64,000 bases of DNA from positions 344,501 to 408,500 of the forward strand of contig JAHBTU010000002.1 of the NCBI GenBank assembly GCA_019638455.1, read 5' to 3'. The position numbers and the translations under genes are program-made. Positions within the stretch are counted from its first letter, which is position 1. Every line of letters starts with the position of its first letter. Below the pieces are notes generated by a model. It had not been told where the DNA came from, did no database searches, and saw nothing but the letters and a program-made list of their open reading frames with translations. This document shows, in pieces, positions 36,319-47,638 of this stretch. This DNA is from Saprospiraceae bacterium (GTDB lineage Bacteria; Bacteroidota; Bacteroidia; Chitinophagales; Saprospiraceae).

Positions 36319-37245
36319 ATGAAAAAATACCTGTTTTGGTTGTTGCCGGTGCTGGTGGGTGTCGGTTGTGCCACCTCAAAAAAAGCCGTTTATCACCCTG
36401 AAAAAATCGTCCCAAACGAAAAGTCCTTGGTTTGGAAAATCAGCGGGAACGGCCTTAAAAAACCATCCTACCTCTACGGCACCATTCACCTCATTCCGAA
36501 AAGCGAATTTCAGCTTCCACCTGCTGCTCGCGAGGCACTGGACAACGTGAGGCGCGTGGCTTTTGAGATAGACATGAAAGAAATGACCAATTTTCGGACA
36601 CAAATCGGTCTGATGAGCAAGGCATTCATGGCTGGCGGCAAGACACTAAAAGACCTGTTGCCTACTGATGACTACGACTATGTTAAAGATAAAATGAAGG
36701 AAAAGGGGCTGCCGGGCGGTATGTTTGAGCGCATGAAACCGATGTTTCTCAGCACACTCTTCTCTTCCGACGATGATAGCGGCACGGCAACAAATAGTCG
36801 GATGACTTCTGTGGAGATGGAGCTCTACCGCATGACCCGTCGCCGCAACCTCGAGACCGCCGGCTTGGAGACGGCGACCTATCAAATGGCGATTTTTGAT
36901 AGCATCCCCTACGAAACGCAAGCCAAGATGTTGGTGGAAAGCTTGCGCACGACCGAGGACAATCCAAGCGGTGAAAATGAGTTGGCAAAAATGCTCAAAC
37001 TCTACCGCGACCAAGACATCGGTGCCATGCAAGCTATGATTGGCGATGCTCAATATGGCATGGGTGGCTACGAGGATATTCTTTTGAAAAATCGCAACCA
37101 CAATTGGATTCCTATCATGGGGCGTATGATGCGGGAAACACCCACACTTTTTGCCGTCGGCGCCGGGCACTTGGGGGGCGAACACGGAGTGGTGGCGCTT
37201 CTCCGGCGCGAGGGATACAAGGTGGAGGTGGCCCCAGAAGAGTGA
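36319..37245 (+). CDS. TraB/GumN-family lipoprotein
   Basis: 308 residues. MKKYLFWLLPVLVGVGC is a lipoprotein signal (Cys17). The TraB/GumN pattern is clear: VWKISGNGLKKPSYLYGTIH with the conserved GT-H, an internal ETATYQMAIFDSIPY, and the C-terminal pair RNHNWIPIMGRMM and VGAGHLGGEHGVVALLRREG. The family has predicted metal-dependent hydrolase or erythromycin-esterase-like folds; the Tiki proteins of animals are metalloprotease relatives. Substrate unknown. It would sit on the periplasmic side of an envelope membrane. Confidence 0.92.
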   Translation: MKKYLFWLLPVLVGVGCATSKKAVYHPEKIVPNEKSLVWKISGNGLKKPSYLYGTIHLIPKSEFQLPPAAREALDNVRRVAFEIDMKEMTNFRTQIGLMSKAFMAGGKTLKDLLPTDDYDYVKDKMKEKGLPGGMFERMKPMFLSTLFSSDDDSGTATNSRMTSVEMELYRMTRRRNLETAGLETATYQMAIFDSIPYETQAKMLVESLRTTEDNPSGENELAKMLKLYRDQDIGAMQAMIGDAQYGMGGYEDILLKNRNHNWIPIMGRMMRETPTLFAVGAGHLGGEHGVVALLRREGYKVEVAPEE

Positions 37246-37336
37246 GAGAGGAACAACCACGGAGAACCGTTTGCAGCAAAATGGCGGCTTTTTGCACCCT
37301 TTTCAAATCTTTTCCCATATTGGAAATGACCGCTCT

Positions 37337-38401
37337 ATGAGAAATATCACCTCTGTCTTGTTGCTATTGGTTTGCACAAACGCCGGCTTCTCCCAATCCA
37401 TTTTCGACTCTCTATACGCAGCCAAAAGTGCCGAAGTATATTTCGATTTTGGCAAAGCCGACCTTACGCCCGAAGCAAATCGGGTGCTTGATTCATTGGT
37501 CGCTCAACTAAAAGCCGAACCCAAGTATTTGCATATCCGCATCACGGCACACACAGATTCCATCGGGTCGCCCACCGCCAATGAGAACCTGTCGAAACGC
37601 CGTGCCACGGCGGTGCGAACCAAGCTGCTCCAACGTGGCCTTCTCGCTCCTCAAATCGAAGTTGCTGGCCAAGGGGAGCGCCAACCAGTCGCCCCCAACG
37701 CCACAGAAGAAGGCCGGCAAAAAAATCGACGCGCCACACTCGAAATAATGCTGGCCGTCCCGATGACGACTTTTTCCGGTCAAATAAAAGACCGAGACAC
37801 AGGCAAAGGAGTGGAGGCGACCGTCGTGTTTCGCTCTCGAACAAGAGAAGATTCCACGCAGACCGATAGCGCAGGCTACTACAGCGTTCGTCTGCCCAAA
37901 GATTCGGTGGTCAAAATCGAGGCAATCGCCCCGAACTATTTTTTTCAAACCATAACGGCTAAAATTTTCGGCAGCCCCGAACTTTACGAAAAATATAAAG
38001 TCAATCCCAATATCGAGCTGCCTCCCGCAAAATCTGGCGAAACCGCCATCCTGCGAGACCTCTTTTTTGCTGGCGACCAAGACATCCTGCTGAAAGCCTC
38101 CGAGCCAGAGCTTCCCAAAATCCTCAGATTCATGCAAATGAACCCCGACCTGAAAGTGGAAATAGCCGGACATATCAACGGGCCTGGCCTTGATATGTCG
38201 AAAGAGCCGGAGTGGCGCAGAAGCCTGTCGGAGCGACGTGCCAAGCGTATCTATGATTTTTTGCTGAAAAATGGCATCCCTGCCGAGCGCCTGACCTACA
38301 AAGGCTATTTGAACACGCAAATGCTCTTTCCAAAACCTAAGACCCCCGAAGAATCAGAACAAAACAGGCGAGTCGAGATAAGGGTATTGGAAGGCAATTG
38401 A
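37337..38401 (+). CDS. OmpA-family protein with two OmpA domains flanking a regulatory-like beta domain
   Basis: 354 residues from ATG 37337, which starts a signal peptide ending NAGFSQ. The first OmpA-like domain (about 30-135) has YFDFGKADLTPEANRVLDSL and GQGERQPVAPNATEEGRQKN with RRATLEI. The middle (about 140-225) is a carboxypeptidase-regulatory-like beta sandwich (FSGQIKDRDTGKGVEATVVF). A second OmpA-like domain (about 240-354) has DILLKASEPELPKILRFMQM and ends SEQNRRVEIRVL. OmpA domains bind peptidoglycan. Two in one chain is unusual and could bridge two strands. Confidence 0.88.
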   Translation: MRNITSVLLLLVCTNAGFSQSIFDSLYAAKSAEVYFDFGKADLTPEANRVLDSLVAQLKAEPKYLHIRITAHTDSIGSPTANENLSKRRATAVRTKLLQRGLLAPQIEVAGQGERQPVAPNATEEGRQKNRRATLEIMLAVPMTTFSGQIKDRDTGKGVEATVVFRSRTREDSTQTDSAGYYSVRLPKDSVVKIEAIAPNYFFQTITAKIFGSPELYEKYKVNPNIELPPAKSGETAILRDLFFAGDQDILLKASEPELPKILRFMQMNPDLKVEIAGHINGPGLDMSKEPEWRRSLSERRAKRIYDFLLKNGIPAERLTYKGYLNTQMLFPKPKTPEESEQNRRVEIRVLEGN

Positions 38402-38451
38402 AGCGGTGTTGGCAAGTTTTTTGTCAAACCCTTTTCCCATGTTCAACCATG

Positions 38452-38543
38452 CTTCACTTCGCGTGGTCAAGTTTTCGACAAGGTGGACATCGAAATCCAC
38501 TTAAAACCAAGCTCATCCTTAATTCCTCGTTAATCTGGGTATA
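38452..38543 (-). repeat. Divergent, short relative of repeat family A
   Basis: On the minus strand it begins TATACCCAGATTAACGAGGA, like family A, and ends with CCACCTTGTCGAAAACTTGA and GCGAAGTGAAG, like the A 3' end, but the middle differs and it is half the length. Its frame is also open and ends in a Lys before a stop. Confidence 0.5.
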
Positions 38544-38582
38544 AATCGTCGCACAAACCAAGCCTAACGGCGAACAATTCCC

Positions 38583-38590
38583 TACCTTTG
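38583..38590 (+). promoter_or_regulatory. -7 box TACCTTTG before ahcY
   Basis: TACCTTTG matches TAnnTTTG, 119 bp before the ahcY ATG. No clear -33. Confidence 0.4.
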
Positions 38591-38709
38591 CACTTCTTTT
38601 TCGACAACCAAACCGAACGATGTTTTGTTTGGGTGTTTCGATTCGCCCAACCACGAAATAATTGCCTCCCCATCACATCATTTATCACACTAAAATCATT
38701 TTCAAAAAA

Positions 38710-40026
38710 ATGGCTGTTGCTACCGAAACTCGCCCCGCTTACAAAGTAAAAGACATCGCCCTTGCCGATTGGGGCCGCAAAGAAATTCAGCTTGCCGAAG
38801 CCGAAATGCCGGGTCTCATGGCCTTGCGCCAAGAATTCGGCGCAAGCAAACCCCTGAAAGGCGCTCGCATCGCAGGCTGCCTGCACATGACCATCCAGAC
38901 CGCCGTTCTGATTGAAACATTGGTCGAGCTAGGCGCAGAAGTATCTTGGTCGTCGTGCAACATCTTTTCCACGCAAGACCACGCCGCCGCCGCCATTGCT
39001 GCCGCTGGCATCCCGGTTTATGCTTGGAAAGGCATGAATGCCGAGGAATTTGACTGGTGCATCGAACAGACCTTGTTTGCTTTCAAAGATGGAAAACCGC
39101 TCAACATGATTCTCGACGACGGCGGCGACCTGACGAATATGGTGCTCGACCAATATCCCGAACTCGTGCAAAACATTCGTGGCATTTCAGAGGAAACCAC
39201 CACTGGCGTTCATCGCCTTTATGAGCGAGTCGCCAAAGGTACCCTGCCACTCCCTGCCATCAATATCAACGACTCCGTCACCAAGTCGAAATTTGACAAC
39301 AAGTACGGTTGCAAGGAAAGCCTTGTGGACGCGATTCGCCGCGCTACCGACATCATGATAGCCGGAAAAGTGGCAGTAGTGGCTGGCTACGGCGACGTGG
39401 GCAAAGGCTCCGCCGCTTCGCTGCGCGGCGCGGGTGCGCGTGTCATCGTCACCGAAATTGACCCGATATGCGCCCTTCAGGCAGCAATGGACGGGTTTGA
39501 GGTGAAACGCATGGAAAATGCCATCCCGCGCGCCAACATCATCGTGACCGCTACCGGCAACTGCGACATCGTGACCGAAAAACATTTCCGCATGATGAAC
39601 GACAAGACCATCGTGTGCAACATCGGGCACTTCGACAATGAAATAGACATGGCTTGGCTGAACGACAACTTTGGTCAGACCAGAGTCAACATCAAGCCAC
39701 AAGTAGATATCTACAACGTGGACGGCAACGACATTATCGTGTTGGCCGAAGGACGATTGGTCAATTTGGGTTGCGCCACAGGCCACCCCTCCTTTGTGAT
39801 GTCAAATTCCTTTACCAACCAAGTATTGGCCCAAATCGAACTTTGGCAAAACGCGGACAAGTACGACAACCAAGTGTATATGCTGCCAAAGCATCTGGAC
39901 GAAAAAGTCGCACGCCTCCACCTTGCCAAAATTGGCGTGGAACTCGAAGAGCTGCGCCCCCACCAAGCAGAGTACATTGGGGTCAATCCAGAAGGGCCTT
40001 TCAAGCCGGAATACTACCGCTACTAA
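38710..40026 (+). CDS. ahcY: S-adenosylhomocysteine hydrolase
   Basis: 438 residues from ATG 38710. The NAD-binding site is [20 protein letters not shown] at about 215-235. Substrate motifs include [34 protein letters not shown] and [11 protein letters not shown]. The C-terminus FKPEYYRY, with its buried Lys-Pro-x-x-Tyr-Arg-Tyr tail, is diagnostic. It splits S-adenosylhomocysteine to adenosine and homocysteine, relieving inhibition of methyltransferases. It stands alone between its own promoter-like box and terminator. Confidence 0.98.
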   Translation: MAVATETRPAYKVKDIALADWGRKEIQLAEAEMPGLMALRQEFGASKPLKGARIAGCLHMTIQTAVLIETLVELGAEVSWSSCNIFSTQDHAAAAIAAAGIPVYAWKGMNAEEFDWCIEQTLFAFKDGKPLNMILDDGGDLTNMVLDQYPELVQNIRGISEETTTGVHRLYERVAKGTLPLPAININDSVTKSKFDNKYGCKESLVDAIRRATDIMIAGKVAVVAGYGDVGKGSAASLRGAGARVIVTEIDPICALQAAMDGFEVKRMENAIPRANIIVTATGNCDIVTEKHFRMMNDKTIVCNIGHFDNEIDMAWLNDNFGQTRVNIKPQVDIYNVDGNDIIVLAEGRLVNLGCATGHPSFVMSNSFTNQVLAQIELWQNADKYDNQVYMLPKHLDEKVARLHLAKIGVELEELRPHQAEYIGVNPEGPFKPEYYRY

Positions 40027-40049
40027 GGTTCGATAACATACTGAATGAC

Positions 40050-40090
40050 ACGGCGCTGCGAGGTAAACACCTTGCAGCGCCGTTCTTTTT
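40050..40090 (+). terminator. Rho-independent terminator after ahcY
   Basis: ACGGCGCTGCGAGGT pairs with ACCTTGCAGCGCCGT (one mismatch) around AAAC, followed by TCTTTTT. The 281 bp from here to the next gene hold no other gene. Confidence 0.85.
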
Positions 40091-40371
40091 GGCAACACAC
40101 GGAACATCATTGAACTGTCATTTTTTTAAACGATTGTTTAATTTTTTTTTGGCGCTAACAATCCATCCGCTGTGCAGCGTACCTTTATCCCGAAAACGCG
40201 AACGAACACACCTGACACCTTACCAGATTAGCCATTTTTCGAGCCAAGTCCTTTTGCCGCAAACGCGCGGTGCAAGCACAAACTGGCTCCCAATCCTCCT
40301 CACAGTTTTTTTGCGGCGGAAAAAGACCCACGCGATTCTCTTATCCATAATTGCTGCAAATCGTCTGACAA

Positions 40372-42314
<1,943 letters not shown>

Positions 42315-42362
42315 TTCTTAAAAAACGTTGAGCATCAAATTCCTAACCACCCTTTTTCGGGC

Positions 42363-43484
42363 ATGATTGACATCCGCAAAGTCGAATCCAAAAAGCAACT
42401 CCGACAGTTCATTGACTTTCCGCACGACCTCTATGCCAAGGACCCCAACTACGTCCCCATGCTGTTCATGGAGCAAGAGACGCTGCTCAATCCCCAAAAA
42501 TCGCCTTTTTGGGAACACTCGAAAGCAGCCTATTTCATGGCAAAAAAAGACGGGAAAATGGTGGGGCGCATCGCGGCGATTCGCAACAACAACCACATCG
42601 AGTTCACCGGGAAAAAAGAAGGCTTCTTTGGCTTTTTTGATGTCGTCAACGATTTTGAGGTGGCCAAAAAACTATTGGACACCGCGTCGGAATGGCTACG
42701 CCAAGAGGGCTTGGAAAAAATGATTGGCCCAGCCAGTTTCTCCACGAACGAGGTGGTCGGCCTATTGGTGGAAAATTTTGATGAGCCGCCATTCGTGATG
42801 AACCCCTACAACGCCGCTTATTTCGTCCTGCTCTTGGAGCAATATGGTTTTGCGAAAATGACCGATTTGCTGTGCTACGATTTCCGCGACGAGCGACTTC
42901 CCGAAGAGGTCATTGATTTTGCCGAAAAATTGGAGACGCGGTTGGCCGAACGCGGCATTTCCATCCGGCAGGTCAATATGAAAAACTACAAGCAGGAAAT
43001 CGAAAAATTCCTGCCGGTTTACAATGCTTCATGGGCCGAAAACACGGGTTTTGTGCCCATGACCGATGCAGAAGTGCGTCAAATTGGCAAGGACTTGAAG
43101 GCGATTGTTGACCCAGGCTTGATTTATTTTGCAGAAAAAGAAGGAAAAATCATAGGCGTGGCGCTTGCCATCCCGAACGTGAACGAGGTGCAAATCAAAC
43201 TCCGGCGAGGAAGGCTGTTTCCTTTTGGCTTCGTCAAGTTTTTGTTGGGTTTGAAAAAAATAAAGAGCATTCGCATCCTCGCCCTTGGCACGCTCAAAGA
43301 ATATCGGCGCTTGGGGATTGACGTTTGTTTTTACGTCCGCATCATCAAATATGGTCTCAGCAAAGGCATTCGCCGCGCCGAAGCATCGTGGATTTTGGAG
43401 AACAACGACATGATGAACCGCGCCCTTGTTCAAATCAAAGGGGAGGTGTACCGAAAATACCGCATTTACGAAAAGACATTATGA
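42363..43484 (+). CDS. GNAT-superfamily protein, candidate bacterial ceramide synthase (bCerS)
   Basis: 373 residues. Two weak GNAT-like halves: an N-terminal part (DLYAKDPNYVPMLFMEQETL, then AAYFMAKKDGKMVGRIAAI) and a C-terminal part (IYFAEKEGKIIGVALAIPN, ILALGTLKEYRRLGIDVCFY, EASWILENNDMMNRAL). Such proteins are usually annotated only as acetyltransferases. In Caulobacter a GNAT-type protein next to the sphingolipid genes was shown to be the ceramide synthase. Here the gene lies 48 bp after spt and overlaps the next gene, an SDR, by four bases. I infer that it N-acylates 3-ketosphinganine (or sphinganine) to form an oxidised or dihydro-ceramide. Confidence 0.8.
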   Translation: MIDIRKVESKKQLRQFIDFPHDLYAKDPNYVPMLFMEQETLLNPQKSPFWEHSKAAYFMAKKDGKMVGRIAAIRNNNHIEFTGKKEGFFGFFDVVNDFEVAKKLLDTASEWLRQEGLEKMIGPASFSTNEVVGLLVENFDEPPFVMNPYNAAYFVLLLEQYGFAKMTDLLCYDFRDERLPEEVIDFAEKLETRLAERGISIRQVNMKNYKQEIEKFLPVYNASWAENTGFVPMTDAEVRQIGKDLKAIVDPGLIYFAEKEGKIIGVALAIPNVNEVQIKLRRGRLFPFGFVKFLLGLKKIKSIRILALGTLKEYRRLGIDVCFYVRIIKYGLSKGIRRAEASWILENNDMMNRALVQIKGEVYRKYRIYEKTL

Positions 43485-44467
43485 AACGAATACTCATCAC
43501 CGGTGCTTCCGGGTTCATCGGCGGCTTTTTGGTGGAGGAGGGTTTGCGCCGGGGATGGGAGGTGACGGCTGCCGTCAGGCCAAGTAGCGACAAGCGTTGG
43601 CTGCAAGACCCCAACATTCGGTTTGTGGAACTCAACTTCGGCAACGAGGCTCACTTGCAAAAAAAACTGAGCGCCGCCGGACGATTCGATTATGTCATTC
43701 ACAACGCGGGCAGCACCAAAGAACCCAATCGAGAAAGGTACTTCGCCGCCAATTTCGAGAACACCAAACGATTTGTCGACGCGCTGCGCAAAGAAGGGTT
43801 GGCTCCCGACAAGTTTCTCTATGTCAGTAGTTTAGCCGCCGTGGGGCCAACGCAGTACGACCATATTTTGAAACCCGGACAAACGCCGAGACCCGTCACA
43901 TTTTACGGTGAGAGCAAATTGGCTTCCGAGGAATACCTCGCGTCGTTGAGTGATTTTCCTTGGGCCGCTGTGCAACCAACCGCCGTGTTCGGCCCGCGCG
44001 AAAAAGGCATCTACCTCGCCATAAAACTCGCTGCCAAAGGATGGGCGTTCCAGATAGGCACCCAACCACAGCGATTGAGCTTCATATACGTTAAAGACTT
44101 GGTGAGCTTGATGTACGCCGCCCTTTTGCACGGACATTCGGGCAAGCGATACTTGGTCACCGATGGAAAATCGTATGCCAACACGGAGGTGAGCAAGGCC
44201 GTTGAAGCCGTCACCAATCGTCGGGCGATTCAGCTGAAAGTGCCGTTGTCACTGGTGCGCATCGTGGCGGGGGTGTCCGAAATCGCGGGCAAAATAAAAG
44301 GTGAGGTGCCGCCGCTCAACCGCGAAAAGTTGCCCGAGCTCGCTGCCGAAAGCTGGATTTGCGACATGAGCGAAACATTTGGGGACTTACATTTTCAGCC
44401 CCGGTACGATTTGTACTCGGGCATGGAAGAGACCATCCAATGGTACAAAAACAACCACTGGCTTTAA
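43481..44467 (+). CDS. NAD(P)-dependent epimerase/SDR, candidate ceramide (3-keto) reductase CerR
   Basis: 328 residues. The start ATGA overlaps the previous stop by 4 bp, which implies translational coupling. An extended SDR: ILITGASGFIGGFLVEEGLR at the N-terminus, the active-site SSLAAVGP serine with Y-G-E-S-K, and VFGPREKGIYLAIKLA. In Caulobacter an SDR in the same setting (CerR) reduces the keto group on the long-chain base after N-acylation. The coupling to the ceramide-synthase candidate and to spt supports the same reaction here. It could otherwise be a sugar epimerase, but nothing in the cluster uses nucleotide sugars. Confidence 0.85.
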   Translation: MKRILITGASGFIGGFLVEEGLRRGWEVTAAVRPSSDKRWLQDPNIRFVELNFGNEAHLQKKLSAAGRFDYVIHNAGSTKEPNRERYFAANFENTKRFVDALRKEGLAPDKFLYVSSLAAVGPTQYDHILKPGQTPRPVTFYGESKLASEEYLASLSDFPWAAVQPTAVFGPREKGIYLAIKLAAKGWAFQIGTQPQRLSFIYVKDLVSLMYAALLHGHSGKRYLVTDGKSYANTEVSKAVEAVTNRRAIQLKVPLSLVRIVAGVSEIAGKIKGEVPPLNREKLPELAAESWICDMSETFGDLHFQPRYDLYSGMEETIQWYKNNHWL

Positions 44468-44550
44468 AAAAACGACCGCCCAACGCAAGCGTGTAGGCGG
44501 CAGGATTCTCGAACAATATTTTTGTTAAGCAAAACAATACGCACTCGTTT

Positions 44551-45564
44551 ATGGCTTATCAACAGGATTTCACTTATGTCGGTGGTACGGAGCCACATCG
44601 CATCCGCACCCGTGAAATCATCGCAGCACATCCAGAAGTAAAAAATCTGATTGGAAAAAACCCGTGGACGGCAGTCATCATCGCGGCCTGCGTGGTGTTT
44701 CAGGTCGCGGTGGCCTATCTGCTCCGCGACCAAAGCTGGTGGCTAATTCTCGCTTTGGCATGGTTTGTCGGAGCGTTTCCGTCACACACACTTTTCGTGT
44801 GCATCCACGAGGCAGCGCACAACCTGATTTTTCGCAGCCCCCGCTGGAACATCGTAGCAGGCATCGTCGCCAATTTTCCCACCCTGCTCCCTTCCGCCAT
44901 TTCGTTCAAAAATTACCACATCAAGCACCATTGTTTTCAGGGGGTGCATGAGTTGGATGCCGACCTTCCCTCGCGCTGGGAAGCAAAATTGATAAACAAC
45001 TATTTTATAGGCAAGGCACTGTGGCTCCTGTTTTTTCCCGTTTTCCAAGCAGCCCGCACCGTGAGGTGCCGCGAGGTAGCCGTCGTGGACAAGTGGGTCG
45101 TTCTGAACGTGGTGGCCCAATTCGCTTTCGACATCGCCATCATTTACTTTTTTGGCTGGAAAGCGTTCGCCTATCTCGCCCTCAGTTTCATGTTTTCTAT
45201 CGGATTCCATCCGCTGGGGGCCAGATGGATTCAGGAACATTATCTCGTGCTCGACAAAAATCAGGAGACTTACAGTTACTATGGTCGCCTCAACCCCGTC
45301 AATTTGAATGTGGGATACCACAACGAACACCATGACATGCCATCCATTCCGTGGCACAACCTGCCAAAGCTGAAAAAACTCGCTCCCGAATTCTACGACC
45401 ATCTGCTGTATCACGGCTCGTACACCAAACTTTGGCTGACCTTCCTTTTCAGCCAAGAAGTTGGCCTGTTTTCAAGGATATTGCGAAAAGAGCGTGGCAA
45501 CGTCACCTTGGCCGACAATTCGACCCCTGATTTGCAAGTATTGAAAACAACCAACGCGGAATAG
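44551..45564 (+). CDS. DEGS-like sphingolipid delta-4 desaturase
   Basis: 337 residues. A membrane di-iron desaturase with HEAAH at 86-90, HIKHH at 123-127 and HNEHH at 257-261, and several hydrophobic helices. It resembles animal dihydroceramide desaturase DEGS1 along its whole length, including the N-terminal DES domain (DFTYVGGTEPHRIRTREII, then HPEVKNLIGKNP) and the C-terminal block ETYSYYGRLNPVNLNVGYHN, EHHDMPSIPW, and EFYDHLLYHGSYTKLW. Ordinary bacterial acyl desaturases lack these. DEGS enzymes introduce the 4,5-trans double bond of sphingosine, and some also hydroxylate C4. The position beside spt and the ceramide synthase candidate fits. That a bacterium makes delta-4 ceramide by this enzyme is inference. 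Confidence 0.93.
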   Translation: MAYQQDFTYVGGTEPHRIRTREIIAAHPEVKNLIGKNPWTAVIIAACVVFQVAVAYLLRDQSWWLILALAWFVGAFPSHTLFVCIHEAAHNLIFRSPRWNIVAGIVANFPTLLPSAISFKNYHIKHHCFQGVHELDADLPSRWEAKLINNYFIGKALWLLFFPVFQAARTVRCREVAVVDKWVVLNVVAQFAFDIAIIYFFGWKAFAYLALSFMFSIGFHPLGARWIQEHYLVLDKNQETYSYYGRLNPVNLNVGYHNEHHDMPSIPWHNLPKLKKLAPEFYDHLLYHGSYTKLWLTFLFSQEVGLFSRILRKERGNVTLADNSTPDLQVLKTTNAE

Positions 45565-45620
45565 TCCGTCAGGGTGCCTGTTTTTCAAAATTCCTAACAC
45601 TTTAAACACACACACACAAC

Positions 45621-46976
45621 ATGAGCAAACAAATAGAAATAAAACCCGCCAAGGGCAAGCTTGGCATCCTTACCCCGGGCATGGGCGCTGTGGCCACCAC
45701 CTTCATTGCCGGCGTTGTCGCGGCACGCAAAGGCATCGCTTTGCCAATAGGCTCCCTGACCCAAATGGGTACCATCCGCCTCGGAAAGCGCACCGAAGAC
45801 CGCAATCCGCTCATCAAAGACTTTGCGCCGCTCGCAGGGCTTGACGATATTGTGTTCGGCGGCTGGGATGTTTACAGCGACAACGTCTATGAAGCAGCAT
45901 TGGAAGCCAAAGTGCTCGAACGCCCACTCGTGGAGGCCTTGAAAGAGGATTTGCAAAAAATAAGCCCCATGAAAGCGGTTTTTGACAAAAAATATGTCCG
46001 CAATCTGGACGGAACCCACATCAAGACAGGAGCCACCAAAATGGATTTGGCCGAACAGCTGATGGCCGACATCCGAGCGTTCAAAGCGAACAATGGCTGC
46101 GACCGCGTGGTGATGGTGTGGTGCGCTTCCACAGAGGCCTACACCGAACCGAGCGACGTGCACACCACCCTTGAAGCATTTGAGGAAGGACTTCGCAACA
46201 ATGACGAACGCATCGCGCCGAGCATGATTTATGTGTATGCAGCCCTGAAAAGTGGCGTGCCGTTTGCAAATGGCGCCCCCAACCTGAGCTGCGACATCCC
46301 GGCAATGCTCGAGCTGGCACACAAAACCAAAACACCCATCGCAGGCAAAGACTTCAAGACCGGGCAAACGCTGATGAAAACCATTGTGGCACCGGGGCTT
46401 CACGCCCGCGCTTTGGGCGTGAAAGGCTGGTTTTCAACCAATATTCTCGGCAATCGCGACGGAGCCGTGCTGGACGCGCCCGAAAATTTCAAAACAAAAG
46501 AGGTCTCCAAAGGCAGTGTGCTCGATGGCATTTTCAACGCCGAACAACAGCCCGACCTCTACGGCGAGATTTACCATAAAATTCGCATCAACTACTACCC
46601 GCCGCACGGCGACAACAAAGAGAGCTGGGACAACATAGATATTTTCGGCTGGCTCGGCTACGGAATGCAAATCAAAATCAACTTCCTCTGCCGCGACTCC
46701 ATCCTCGCCGCGCCCATCGTGCTTGACCTCGCGTTGTTTATGGACCTCGCTCAACGCGCTGGCATGGTCGGCATTCAGGAATGGCTGTCGTTCTATTTCA
46801 AAGCACCACAAACCGCGCCCGGATTGCCCCCACAGCACGATATTTTCAAACAACTGAGCAAACTGGAAAACACGCTCCGCTACCTAATGGGCGAGGAGCT
46901 CATCACGCACTTGGGCCTCAATTACTATGAGGACTTGGTGAAGGAATACGAGGAAATGATCCCCGCGCATCATTGA
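45621..46976 (+). CDS. ino1: myo-Inositol-1-phosphate synthase
   Basis: 451 residues. NAD-binding residues are in LGILTPGMGAVATTFIAGVV; the family blocks APNLSCDIPAMLELAH, GKDFKTGQTLMKTIVAPGLHA and the catalytic-core WFSTNILGNRDG are present, as is NYYPPHGDNKESWDNIDI in the C-terminal half. The enzyme turns glucose-6-phosphate into inositol-phosphate. Its presence 56 bp after the desaturase links inositol supply to the sphingolipid genes. Bacteroidota that make inositol lipids carry this gene in a similar cluster with a PgpA-type phosphatase and a CDP-alcohol transferase. Confidence 0.96.
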   Translation: MSKQIEIKPAKGKLGILTPGMGAVATTFIAGVVAARKGIALPIGSLTQMGTIRLGKRTEDRNPLIKDFAPLAGLDDIVFGGWDVYSDNVYEAALEAKVLERPLVEALKEDLQKISPMKAVFDKKYVRNLDGTHIKTGATKMDLAEQLMADIRAFKANNGCDRVVMVWCASTEAYTEPSDVHTTLEAFEEGLRNNDERIAPSMIYVYAALKSGVPFANGAPNLSCDIPAMLELAHKTKTPIAGKDFKTGQTLMKTIVAPGLHARALGVKGWFSTNILGNRDGAVLDAPENFKTKEVSKGSVLDGIFNAEQQPDLYGEIYHKIRINYYPPHGDNKESWDNIDIFGWLGYGMQIKINFLCRDSILAAPIVLDLALFMDLAQRAGMVGIQEWLSFYFKAPQTAPGLPPQHDIFKQLSKLENTLRYLMGEELITHLGLNYYEDLVKEYEEMIPAHH

Positions 46977-47018
46977 TGCGCCGAGCGCAGGCTTGTTTCT
47001 GATTTACAATGAGTTGAA

Positions 47019-47489
47019 ATGAAAAACTTCTACCGCATCACAGCCACTGGTTTCGGTACGGGCAAACTGCCGATAGCGCCCGGCACTTGGGGCGCGGCGC
47101 TGGCGGCCCTGCTCGCCGCGCCGCTGATGTGGGCAGATTCCAACTTGGCGAGGCTGGTGCTCATAGTGGCGGCCGTCGCGCTCAGCTTCATCTGCGCGCG
47201 TGCTGCGGATATGTTTGCCGACGAATGGGGCGAAGACCCCAGCCGCGTCGTAGCGGATGAGATGGTCGGAATGTGGGTGACATTGGTCGGTAATCCACTG
47301 ACATGGGGCAACATTGGGCTGGGCTTCCTGTTCTTTCGGTTTTTCGATATCGCCAAGCCATTGGGCGTGCGGCGGTTAGAGCGCATACCGGGTGGCTGGG
47401 GGGTAGTGCTCGACGACGTACTGGCTGGCGTTTACGCGAACATCCTGCTTCAGCTAGTCAACCTGTGCTTCGCGCTACCATATTTTTAG
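47019..47489 (+). CDS. PgpA-family phosphatase, probable phosphatidylinositol-phosphate phosphatase
   Basis: 156 residues, four membrane helices. GFGTGKLPIAPGTWGAALAA is the PgpA N-terminal signature, and DPSRVVADEMVGMWVTLVG holds the catalytic acidic residues. PgpA proteins dephosphorylate phosphatidylglycerol-phosphate. In the inositol-lipid locus of Bacteroides, the PgpA-like member instead removes phosphate from phosphatidylinositol phosphate. Since it lies 42 bp after ino1 and the transferase is downstream, I infer the inositol role, though a true pgpA function cannot be excluded. Confidence 0.88.
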   Translation: MKNFYRITATGFGTGKLPIAPGTWGAALAALLAAPLMWADSNLARLVLIVAAVALSFICARAADMFADEWGEDPSRVVADEMVGMWVTLVGNPLTWGNIGLGFLFFRFFDIAKPLGVRRLERIPGGWGVVLDDVLAGVYANILLQLVNLCFALPYF

Positions 47490-47638
47490 TGCGATAGAAT
47501 CTATAATCCCTTCAAAGTCAAGAGCATCTCACGACTCTGTCAGAACAAGTGTGGCATGGCCGCTCATGGGGATTTTACTTTGACACTGTTCTCAAAAGAG
47601 GTCATGCCACACCTAAAACAGGTTCTCAACATCAATTG

